DNA from: Rhynchopus sp. YZ270_cl-10
Taxonomy: Eukaryota > Euglenozoa > Diplonemea > Diplonemida > Diplonemidae
DNA length: 64,000 bases
Direction: 5' to 3'
Assembly: GCA_964035575.1 (NCBI GenBank)
Contig: OZ037932.1
Location: 124,001-188,000 of the forward strand
The notes beneath the pieces were generated by a model. It had not been told where the DNA came from. It was given only the letters and a program-made list of their open reading frames with translations, and ran no database searches. The translations under genes and the position numbers were made by a program. Position 1 is the stretch's first letter. Every line of letters starts with the position of its first letter. This document shows positions 1 through 9,396 of this stretch, piece after piece.

Positions 1-24
1 AAAAGAGGGAAAATGTAGACGTGA

Positions 25-100
25 CCACCTGATTTTTACCCCGCGTATAGGCGCGTTTCAGACCGTATAGGCACCTTTTCGTGAGGTAAAAATCAGGTGG
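25..100. mobile_element. Miniature inverted-repeat element, CCACCTG type
   Basis: A perfect 16-bp terminal inverted repeat (CCACCTGATTTTTACC at 25-40, its complement at 85-100) encloses 44 bp with two GTATAGGC direct repeats; a third lies just outside the right end. There is no coding capacity. A diverged relative lies at 22004-22063. Confidence 0.6.
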
Positions 101-144
101 TATAGGCAGGGCACCTTAAGAAACGAACGAAAGATGCAAACGGA

Positions 145-225
145 ACTTGGAAAGTGCAAAACGGCTCTGTGGACGCAGGCACCATGTCTCCGTAGGGTTC
201 TCAAAAACCACGGAGAGGCAGTCCA
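145..225 (-). repeat. R3 tRNA-like repeat, degenerate copy
   Basis: This shares the GTGCAAAACG...GACGCAGGCAC block with the copy at 21238. It keeps a hairpin (CTCCGT...ACGGAG) at the position where other copies have CTCCG...CGGAG. Confidence 0.5.
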
Positions 226-1040
226 TACAACGCAACGATAGACTCAAAGGGAGGGACAGAGAAAGAGAATACAGGAGCCCTAAGGCTTTCGTGGCATAGT
301 CACCCAAAGAAAGGATTATGGGATGAGAGAGTCAGCCTCTCGTAGAACCATCTTAGTAACTTTTAAAAAAAGGGCGTTTTTTTTGTTGTATTTGAGACAC
401 ACCAGTTTTTTTGTAACATAGTAATAAACAGAAGGCTTCTTGTGTTTATGTGCCTATACCACACACCCTCCTTTGGGCCATATTCTGCGCAAGAATTGCC
501 CCCTATTAGTGATCAAAAACACATACACATACTATCTTTTAAATGGGTCACATCTGATCTAATACTAAATGTGCCCACAGAGTTGAATGGGACCACTGAA
601 CGTTTATTTTTTGCTCTTGTATTGGTGCTGGAGGTGCAAGCATTTACTTTGTCCAACTCTGTAAGTCTCCATCCTGTGCAGAAAGAAACGCTGTAAAATG
701 CACAAAAGGTTTAAGACCTAACATGCAAAGTGAAAAGTGTAAAAACGCTCCACACAGGACCTCCAGACCAGCCCCTGCCGGCCCCTGGGAGAACGTCTCT
801 TGGGCCTCGCGGCTCTCAGACACTTCTCTCAATTTTTTGAAGAAAAAAAAGATGAACGTTGTGGAAAGAAGAAAAGAGCGTGTGTCATGTGAAGCAAAAA
901 CCTGGCACACAGGAACGGACTTTTTTTAGCACTCTGGCTGGGGAAATGAGAAAAAAAAGAGGGGGTAAACCAACAAAGTACTGAAAAACACTTCGCAACA
1001 AAAAACCTCTCTCTGTCTAACACGGTTAAAGTGAGAACTC

Positions 1041-1107
1041 AAAAAAATTGACTTGAAATACAAAGCCCTCTTGTGATAGTGTACCTTCGGTATATGACCG
1101 GTACCGG
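1041..1107 (-). repeat. R2 repeat
   Basis: On the minus strand this reads GGTACACTATCACAAGAGGG, then TATTTCAAGTCAA followed by seven T, like an RNA polymerase III terminator. A CCGGTACCGG palindrome marks the 5' side. Confidence 0.5.
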
Positions 1108-1379
1108 AGAAAAAAAAAACTTTTCCATGACAAGATTTTGACTAAACCTCTCTAGGGGCAGTTCACCCTACCCAACCTTTCCGACTACCTCACTTCAGAC
1201 AAAAACATGGTACCCTCAGACTTACTCCAAAAAAAATCAAAAACTAAACTAAACGAAAAAACACACCAGAACAAATAAACTTGAAAAACATTGGCCCTAA
1301 AAGTACTCACCCTCACCCTCCCCTTCTCCCCTTCCCCTCAACCTCCCCACCATATGCCCCCTTATGAACCACCTCCATT

Positions 1380-4240
1380 TCACAGAATAGGCGGGCCACT
1401 CCCTTGCCGTGTGGAGACCGACTCTACGGAGGATACTGAAGGGTCCAGGATTGAAACCCTTTTCACCTCTTTTCTGCTGCTTACACTGGTTCCTGCCTCG
1501 AGGTTCGATCCTGAGGTGCTCAAAGCATGCGATGGCGGCGGTGTTGTCGACCCACAGGACGACCTGGAGGACAGAATACCACCACTTGTCTTCGGCACTA
1601 AAGGCTTCATACTCCCTTCCGGCGTCGCAACCAAGGTGCGTGACGGTGGGAGCTCTGGGCCCCCATGCGGGGTAAGTGGACTGACCGGGTCTGGTGTTCT
1701 TGCTCCACTCTTATCCTTCTTCTTGAAGGCAGAGGTGAGCCGCTTCCACGGGGTCTTGGGAGAACCATCCGGGCATCGTTCTATGACAATGCTGTGTGGG
1801 TCGGATTGTGTGCGTCTGACGCGTGGTGGGGTGCTTCCAGTACTGCGCGGGGAAACGGAGGGTCGGCATGCAGGGGAGGTCTGCGCAGAGAGGGAGGGTG
1901 CAGAGAGGCCGTCTGTGTCGCTGTCGCTGTCGTCGTCGTCTTCGTCGGAGGAGGAGGAATCGTTTGCATTTTCTCCGGTGGTGCGTAGTTTGTTTTTTGA
2001 AGCATCCGCGGCACGTTCTGTCTCCATCTTTTTTTGCCGCTCCGCGAACGCTTCAGGAGAAAGCTTCGACCACAAATCAAGCGAACTGTTGAGAGGTTAA
2101 GATGAGGGATATTGTGAAGAAAAGGGGGGGTAGGGGAGATGGGGAGATGGGGAGATGGGGAGACATACTTATGGTACCGATCCGGTAGATGGTCGCCAAT
2201 CATCTTGTTGGAGACGTACATCATGCCGAGGACCCAATGTGTGCACTCATTCTGCGGGACTCTGCAGGAGGAGGAGGGCGGCTTGATGTTCTCGATGGTG
2301 GCGTGGACGTGCGCTGCGGAGGGTGGTGTGGGGAGCTTGTGGACACGCATCTTTTCCTTTTTGCTTGGGTTGTGGATGAGGAGCAGGGTTCCTGGAAGGT
2401 GCATGCGGACGTGAGGGTCGCCTTCGTGCAGCTCTGTATGCTTGAAACCTGCCATCTCTCGCGCCAGACGCTCCAAATTCGTTAGAGACGTCCGTGGTAC
2501 CAGATCATGCCCACATATCACCGACGTAATATAGTTGGTCGAAATCTTATCCAAAACGTGTCCATTCACCGTAGGTGGCGGGCCATACGCAAAGCACTCC
2601 ACCCGGTTCTTCCACTCCGGTCCATGCTTATCGTGCCTCGCAAGAATTGTGAACAACGTCGCCACCGCACCCCCTAAGGAATGCCCAGTAATCACTACTC
2701 TGTAGTCCGGGTATTTTCGACTGTTTTCGAGCATCCTTTCGTTCAACAACTGATGCGACCAGACGGACTCTGTGCACTTCACCATGCCAACATGCGCTTC
2801 ACCACCTGGCTCTAAAAAGGGTGCCGGTTCTGCCGCCAAATCAGTCAATGTGTCCTTATCAGAAACCGTCCCTCGCACGGAGAGGACTAACCAGCGTTTT
2901 TCGTGATCCGCGAAGAGCGCGAAGGCAGGGCGGTATACTTGGTTTGACCATTCGGACATGAGGATTTCACGCATGGAGGTGTTGTGTTCGCCAAGGGATT
3001 TGAGGATGCCTTCGTCGTTTTCACGGGAGGAGTAGTCGTTGCCGACGTCCTTGAAGGGTTTGAGCACAGTGTGCATGCGCATCGTGGAGCCTACACTGCG
3101 GAGATGGCCATTTGCATAGGCTACGCCGTACACAGCCTTCGCGAAGAGCATCGCGTGGGCGCAGTCCTGTGCAATGCGTGTGTCCTTAAGGAGTGGGAGG
3201 CGGCGTGGCAGGTGGGAGTACTGCTTGGAATGCCGCATGGCAACGCGCACCAAGGAGACGGGGTTTGCCAGAGCCACCTTGCGTCGCAGCGACCACCGCT
3301 TCGCGAAGTCTGAGAGCAGCCCCTTAAGAACGGTTGTGGCCTCGTCGCGCCCCTCCTTCTCCTCTTTCTTTTCCTCCGCCCGCGCCGCCTTCTTCAGACG
3401 TTTCGTGTTGAATCTGTCCAACGAAGCAGACGCGACACACTGCTTGTGGTACATCTTCTTGCACGCCTTGCAAGAGTACGCCTGCTTCACCATCCCCCAG
3501 ATCAGCTCTTTGCAGTGTGCGCACGCAGTCGGCTTCATGACAGTCACATTCTGAATGACGTGCATTTTGCATTCACCTTCTTGCGAACGCTCTGTAGGGC
3601 TAGCGTTCTCATCTTTAGCCTGCGTAGCGGGAGGCGTAATGGCTGCAATGCTTGTATTGGTTAGAGACGAATTCGGTGAATTCGCGAGCACCATCGGAAG
3701 ACAGTCAACATGAACGATCATCGCACACAACGCGCACTTCATTGTCGTCTTCAGCGACCATATCGCCTTGGTGCAATGGCTGCACGGTTTGTTCCCCATT
3801 GTGCCCCCAGCATTCCGCCACTTATGCGCGCACGCTGTGTACCGCGTCCCCACCAACAGGGTTGACTCCTGCTTTGTCAATTTGACTGATTGGCGACTGC
3901 TGTCGCTCATTGCGGGGCTGCTCCCCGTAGAGAGAGGACTGCTGAGACGTACTGCGGGACTGACGGGACTGCGGAGGACGTCGCGGTCTGACATAGCTGG
4001 ACTGCTGCCTGCGTTGGTGGGAGTGGCGGGGCTGAGAGGGTCGAGCATGATGGTCACCCTTTTGGGCTCTCCACGGCCCTTTGCAGGCGACGGCGGAGGC
4101 GGCGAAGTGGAGCTCGTAGAGGTGTTCAGTGTAACAGAGTTGCAAGGGCTCCCACTATTCTGCCGCCCCCCCGCCTGCCGCACCATCGCCTGCTCCGGCG
4201 TCCCCAACAACTCCGACAACGCCGTTGTGTCGCCCCCCAT
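1380..4240 (-). CDS. Class 3 lipase (diacylglycerol-lipase-like) with two C1 zinc fingers, 2 exons
   Basis: Exons 4240..2169 and 2085..1380. The 83-nt intron (GTATGT...CAACAG) joins the frame through an Asn codon and gives 925 aa. Residues 1-130 are Ser/Pro-rich and probably disordered. Two C1-type zinc fingers follow, about 139-180 and 227-268, each with the His, CxxC, CxxC, H-x2-C spacing; this fold in other proteins binds diacylglycerol or phorbol ester. A class 3 lipase domain spans about 435-690, with the nucleophile elbow GHSLGG (Ser521), an Asp in GHDLVPR (Asp579) and a likely catalytic His684 in the DHLPDRY motif. The tail is acidic and Ser/Pro-rich. Predicted role: hydrolysis of diacylglycerol or a related lipid at membranes, with the C1 pair possibly targeting the enzyme to its substrate; that link is inference. 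The ATG at 4240 is preceded by a pyrimidine-rich stretch without AG. Confidence 0.85.
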
Positions 4241-4590
4241 TATTCAAAAAGGGGGGAAGAGATGAAGAAAGAGGCAAAAAAAGAGAGAGAAAGAGTGGAG
4301 AGTGGAGAGTGGAGAGAGGGACGATCCGCCTCAAGGAGGAACAAATCTCAGCAAATACAATGAAGTACTCTATTTGGCGTTTGAGAGGAACGGGAAGAGG
4401 GGGAGGGGGAGCAGGGGCAAAACCCCCAGGGGGGAGGTGGAGGGGGGGAGGGGAAACTCCTGTTGGGGGTAGTGTGGTGTGTTGAAAACGATGCAGTCGT
4501 CTACCGACAGCAAGTTTGTACAAAGAAAAGTTGGGTTGAAAGCAAACACCTCTGGGACGCACAGTACTGACAAAACAAAACAAGAAGAAA

Positions 4591-4632
4591 AGTGTATAAG
4601 ATGAACCGAAGCCTTTTCGTTGTGTGGTCAAC
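4591..4632 (-). repeat. R1 repeat, diverged copy
   Basis: Plus-strand reading GTATAAGATGAACCGAAGCC matches the R1 core. The second hairpin arm is degraded. Confidence 0.5.
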
Positions 4633-4810
4633 TTTGATCATAAAAGAGACAACACATAATCAGTAACTCTAGGGAACGCTCTCGTGCTGTAAAATGGATG
4701 GGTTGGGTCGTTCTTTTAACTCCATTTCTTTCTTTCTGAGGGGATATTTGAAGAGAAAAAAGAAAAGGTATATGACCCAAATCTCGTGTTGAGTCACACT
4801 GTGGCCAGGG

Positions 4811-4912
4811 GGTTGGGGATACCTTCCCTGGGATAACCTTTTTGGGGATAGCACATGGCATCCCCCCGGGGGGTATAACCTCTCCCCGGGGAGGTTACGT
4901 ATCCCCAAGGTG
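4811..4912. repeat. Nested palindromic fold-back
   Basis: TTGGGGATAC (4813-4822) pairs with GTATCCCCAA (4899-4908). Inside are the palindrome CCCCCCGGGGGG and the near-palindrome 4876-4897 centred on CCCCGGGG. The GC-rich arms stand out sharply from the AT-rich surroundings. Confidence 0.6.
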
Positions 4913-5347
4913 CACCTTTTGAAAAAGAAAAAAATTAGAAAAGGTGTAGTTTTGTTGCTCAACAAAAACTGCACCTTTATTAGTATCGAAACACCCAGAG
5001 GACCTCATTACCTCAACAACCTGAAGGGCTGCGATACGTTACGTTATTTTACCCCCTTTTTTTTGTTAGCAAATCTGAGAACGATCTACTACTCCACAAC
5101 CACTTGGTCTCCACGCAACCGTCGCCGTCACCTTTCCCACCCATCTCCATTTTTTTTTCGTGGACTTTTATTTCCACTATTAGTGGAAAAAGGGGGCCTC
5201 CCCATTCACTTCCTTCAGGCAACAAAACAGGGCGAAATCAGATCAGAAACCACCTAGAGACCACGACTCGCACGATGGGATTGGCATTTTTTGCTGTGAA
5301 ATGGTAGAACTTTTTTTTTTTTTGTCCCTTCCCTTTTTGTCCTCCTC

Positions 5348-6835
5348 TCATTCACCGAGACGTCCCTTCAAGAGAACGTTCATGGACACCTGGAACATGT
5401 CAAGGAGAACAGCACCACCGAAATAGGCCATGGTGACACAACAGCAGAAGAGCACTACAGTGTCGCTGTTGATTTGGACAGCAATGTTGTCCTTGTCTTG
5501 AATGCGGAAGCGGGTGGTGTACTGCATGTAAACCATGAAAACACCGGTTTCGAGGTTGAGAAACGCTGAATTGAAGACATCCAAAATGAGATACAACGAC
5601 TTTGAGAAGAAATACGCAAGCGCGAATATCGACGAAAAGCAGATGACATAGGACACAAGGTTCACCTCCCGCCCGTCTTCTCCATTCACAAGCTTTGCGA
5701 CTGCACCGTCCAAATAATGCTTCATCCCCAAACCTAAGGTAACGTAACTCACCGATACACTGGTTATTATGAAGATATTGACAAGGCCGCCTACGAAGAC
5801 GTATTCAGGATAACGTTCGCGGAATGTCTCCAGAAGTGGTGTAGTGCTGATGTCATGCCGTTCAAAGGCTCGGGTAAGGCTGATGGTGTCCGCATTGCCA
5901 TGCTGTGGGACAATGAGGAGCAGTGCAGCGGACCAGAGCACGTTGATGACAAAGCAGAGCACGGTCCCCGCGATGCACCCCCAGCGAAACTCTCGGATCG
6001 TCGCCTCACTGCGTTTAAAGGAGCAGTACACCACCGGCAGAACGTTCACAGAGCCCCCGAGCGAGACCGTACCGATCAACACCACTTCCGACCATGCGCC
6101 CCAATCATTCGTAAAGTCATGCTGGACACGCCCCGCTATGTACCCAGCGATGCCTACAACGCTCACTAACAGCCCGCCCTTAAAAATTGTAAACAACGCA
6201 ATATAATTCGTCAACACAGTGTCCCATACTGTTATCATCACAGACAAGGAAACGGTAAACCAAAAGATGACCTGCCCTTTTGGGAACCCAAACAAAACGT
6301 TGACAGCGTTGCTGGCACCGATGACGTAGGCAACGAGCACGATTATGAAGTGGATGAAAACACAGAAATTGAAGACCAACCGGGCGGTGGGGTGGGGGAT
6401 GAAGTGGTGCCCCATCGCATGGAGGTTTGGGTTGCATTCGGCGGCCGCTGGGTGGACGACGGGCGATGCCGAAGCAGAGCGGAGAAGGGAATGTGCTTCG
6501 AAGGTGTCTTGGTTCCGTGCCTTGACTTCTTTCCGGAGGGGCGTGCTTGAGGTGTCTGTATCGCAGTTGTTCGATACGATTTGCAAAGCGCAAGAAGCCT
6601 CCTCAGCCTCAATTTCCAACGCAGCAAGCATCCTCTGCTCGGTCCGCTGTAGCAACTCCGTCACAAAGCAAATGATCATCACCTGGCTCACCAAGGCAAC
6701 AACATAGGTCGCAAGAAACGGCGCCAGCCCGCAGTTGTTCAGCTTGACCGGCAACGTCAACACCCCGACGCCCAGAATAGTCGCCGTCGTAATCAGCATC
6801 GATTTGAAAAACAGAAACGTAAACTGCGGTGCCAT
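5348..6835 (-). CDS. Amino acid transporter, AAAP/SLC38-like
   Basis: Single exon of 495 aa, starting at the first ATG (6835). About ten to eleven hydrophobic segments are visible. The first contains GVGVLTLP (residues 22-29), the glycine-rich unwound TM1 motif typical of the amino acid/auxin permease family. A hydrophilic loop of about 85 residues follows TM2, longer than in many relatives. The middle helices include the FIHFIIVLVAYVIGA and NAVNVLFGF stretches typical of the fold. Members move neutral or cationic amino acids across plasma, vacuolar or lysosomal membranes with protons or sodium; substrate and membrane cannot be read from the sequence. No intron is needed. The gene lies alone, about 1.1 kb from the lipase gene and 2.6 kb from the gene on its other side. 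Confidence 0.85.
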   Translation of the reverse strand: MAPQFTFLFFKSMLITTATILGVGVLTLPVKLNNCGLAPFLATYVVALVSQVMIICFVTELLQRTEQRMLAALEIEAEEASCALQIVSNNCDTDTSSTPLRKEVKARNQDTFEAHSLLRSASASPVVHPAAAECNPNLHAMGHHFIPHPTARLVFNFCVFIHFIIVLVAYVIGASNAVNVLFGFPKGQVIFWFTVSLSVMITVWDTVLTNYIALFTIFKGGLLVSVVGIAGYIAGRVQHDFTNDWGAWSEVVLIGTVSLGGSVNVLPVVYCSFKRSEATIREFRWGCIAGTVLCFVINVLWSAALLLIVPQHGNADTISLTRAFERHDISTTPLLETFRERYPEYVFVGGLVNIFIITSVSVSYVTLGLGMKHYLDGAVAKLVNGEDGREVNLVSYVICFSSIFALAYFFSKSLYLILDVFNSAFLNLETGVFMVYMQYTTRFRIQDKDNIAVQINSDTVVLFCCCVTMAYFGGAVLLDMFQVSMNVLLKGRLGE

Positions 6836-7860
6836 CTTTGCGGTGTTGCACACCTCCTAAAATGGGGAGAAAATGGGGTCTTTTATTTCTCCAACAATGA
6901 TAAAAGCGTGATAAATCAAAGCAAAGAAGAATGCATTTGAGGGGGTTTTGTGAGGCATGCCGCCTCTGTGGAGGCACGGAGCCACCAACACTCCCCAGTC
7001 TTTTTCCTGCGGTTCCAGGAAAACTCGCGTATGCGACTAGGTGACTGAGGGGACAAAGCGGAAAAGGGTGGCTGGTACGACCGACATGTTTCCTCTCCTA
7101 TCGACGGTGGAAGTGGTTCCTGGAGGAGCATGGTGCATCGTTCTGGTCGGGTCTGCCTGCAACTGTGGTAGCCAAGCTGAGGAAGTCGCGCGGAACTTGG
7201 CGTGGCCATGGGCATCATCAAGGAGGCAACTGGGGAGTAATGTAGGAGCAAAAAAAAAAAATGTCTTTTTTTGTTTGTTTTAGCTGATGCAGGGCAAAAA
7301 AAAAAGAGTACCACAGCACGGGAAAATAGATTACCGAAAGAGATTTGCTAAAGCGCCTGAAGCGGGGAGAGAGAGTGGGAGGGCTTTAAAGATGTGAAGA
7401 ATTGTGGTAATGTGGCAGTACAAAAAAAAAGAAGATTTTTTTTGAACAGATGAACGCGCATCTCTTCTGCACACACCTTGACTTTAATAAAAAGAGAAAA
7501 AAGTTATTTTTTTGGGGGTAAAAAAATATGGTAAAATGAGCTCTTCCTCTTATCTTTAAAAGTGAAGAAACCCTTTGTGGGGTGTCCTGCTGTGTACACC
7601 CATATGTGGCCACCAACACCAAGAGAGAAAAAAAAACAAACGTTGAGAACTGCCACAGTTTTCGATAGTGGGGAAAATGGAATGCGTATCTCATGCGAAT
7701 CAAGTCAATAAATAGAGCTGGGTGAATGAACCTATGGGTGCTCTAGGATCATATCCCTGAGACACACCAGGCTGTGAGAGCTTGTGAGAGCCTGTGAGAA
7801 CGCTACTGAGAGCTAGTGAAAAAAAAAATTCTCTCCCCGTTCATAGATCACATAGTACCT

Positions 7861-7957
7861 ACCGTATTCGTAATTATCGACTAGTGTTCGACCATTTCAG
7901 GATTTTTCTCGAAGTTCGACCTGTTTTACGGTCGATATTTTTTTATACGAATACGGT
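7861..7957. mobile_element. Miniature inverted-repeat element
   Basis: A perfect 12-bp terminal inverted repeat (ACCGTATTCGTA, complement at 7946-7957) is continued inward by ATTATCGAC against GTCGATAT. Length 97 bp, no coding capacity. Confidence 0.55.
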
Positions 7958-8495
7958 GCGTCTCTGTGTCTTGGCCACCCTGTAAACCTTTAATTACCAC
8001 TAATCAATTCCACATACTTTCGATTCAAAGAAGAGGAAGGTACTAAATTTGACTTGACATAGACTTAAATGTCCACCCTACGTAAACTAATCTGAGATAC
8101 ACACGCCTCACAAAGACCGCAACCCGAAGGAGTGATACTTAATGAGGACATGAGCACAACAGACTTCGCGCCTCGAGCGGATACGTATCCTCAGCAGTCT
8201 GCCTTTTGCCAAAATCCCTCTCGTGACAGTGTAATAAAGGAGGTGAAGTTGTTAGTCAACCTCTGGGACGCAAAACAGTGGGACCCTGGGTATGGGGAGG
8301 GGGGGATTAAAAAGACAGGCCTATGTGGTGAATCTCACAAGGACTACACGTTAAGTCATTTTTCTTCAAAACAAAACAAAAAACTTGAAAAGATGGATGG
8401 AAGCCTCGCGAGGGGGGAAAATAGGGGTTTTGAGGCAACTCATCATTCCAGCTGGGGTGCATTTCAAAAAATGCAAAAAGAAAAAGAAAAAGAGA

Positions 8496-8541
8496 AAGTT
8501 TGTAAGATGAACCTAAGCCTCTCTGTGCTTAGTCACCTTAG
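8496..8541 (-). repeat. R1 repeat
   Basis: A full core copy: the plus strand reads TAAGATGAACCTAAGCCTCT and then GTGCTTAGTCACCTTA, with the CTAAGC/GCTTAG hairpin intact. A-rich DNA on the left gives a T-run after the element in minus orientation. Confidence 0.6.
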
Positions 8542-9396
8542 AATACCTTAAGTTATCCATTTTTCGCTCATTGTCTTTTGCTTTGCCAGACACAGGGCAT
8601 TATATCATTTGATACAAATGCCGCGTGTCTGATTTAGTTCTTTTTTTGGTGTTCCGGAGGGGGCCTATATTGACAGGTCCTTGACAGTTGTTCCCTAACA
8701 CCATTTTTGGACAAAAAAAATATTTAGGCGTAAAAAAAAAAGAGAGAAGCAATGCCAAGGGTACAAACAACCAAGCAAAACCACACTTTGCATTTTCTTA
8801 AACTCTTTCATGGCATGTTTCTCACACATTTTTTCTCTTCTTTTTTCAAATCGTTTTTTCGTTCATACATCACCGCACCCCCTTTTTTGCGCACAACACT
8901 TTCCTTCTTTTTCTCTGCAGCATGAACCTATTCAGGTAGTTCTGTGCTCTTTTTTTCTTTCGATTCCCCTTCCCTCCTCCCCTCCCGCTGCCCTATTTAG
9001 ATGGGTAATCCGACGTCGGCTGACTTTGGACTTGGTTTTACTTTATTTTGCCACAGTTGTGCAATCTCCACTTTCCTTTTATTTTTCTTTGCCGACTCTT
9101 CACTTTAATTGATAATCTGTTGGTGAAGTGGAGATGCCATTCAGACAGTCTTCAACTATCAACAGTTTTATTTTTGTATTTGAGTCAGGCAGAGTCAATA
9201 AAAAACTTCGAAAATCCTGAAAAAATCTTGAAAAGGTAGAAAATCGCGACATTTACATTTTTGCTTTTTTTCTTCTCTCTTGGCAGATTTGCAAAACAAA
9301 AAAAAAAACACAAAATACCATCCCCACCCTCACAGACCATCTCCATGCTGCCCCTCCCCCCTTTCAAAAACCCCACCCCCACAAACCCATTCCTGC

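Larger units (their letters stand above)
1..1379. other. Gene-free stretch downstream of the lipase gene
   Basis: This holds a miniature inverted-repeat element (25-100), a degenerate R3 repeat (about 145-225) and an R2 repeat (1041-1107). I see nothing convincing between 226 and 1040. The DNA is AT-rich with A/T runs. Confidence 0.5.
4241..5347. other. Intergenic stretch between transporter and lipase genes
   Basis: This contains an R1 repeat (4591-4632), a short R3-like block (about 4540-4575) and a nested palindrome (4811-4912). The remainder is AT-rich with no supported gene. Confidence 0.5.
6836..9396. other. 2.6-kb intergenic stretch
   Basis: A GC-richer island at about 6950-7230 has short open frames on both strands but no recognisable protein. 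Further on are a miniature inverted-repeat element (7861-7957), an R2 fragment (8211-8238), an R1 repeat (8496-8541) and an R4 fragment (9049-9075). The rest shows nothing but A/T runs. Confidence 0.45.
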
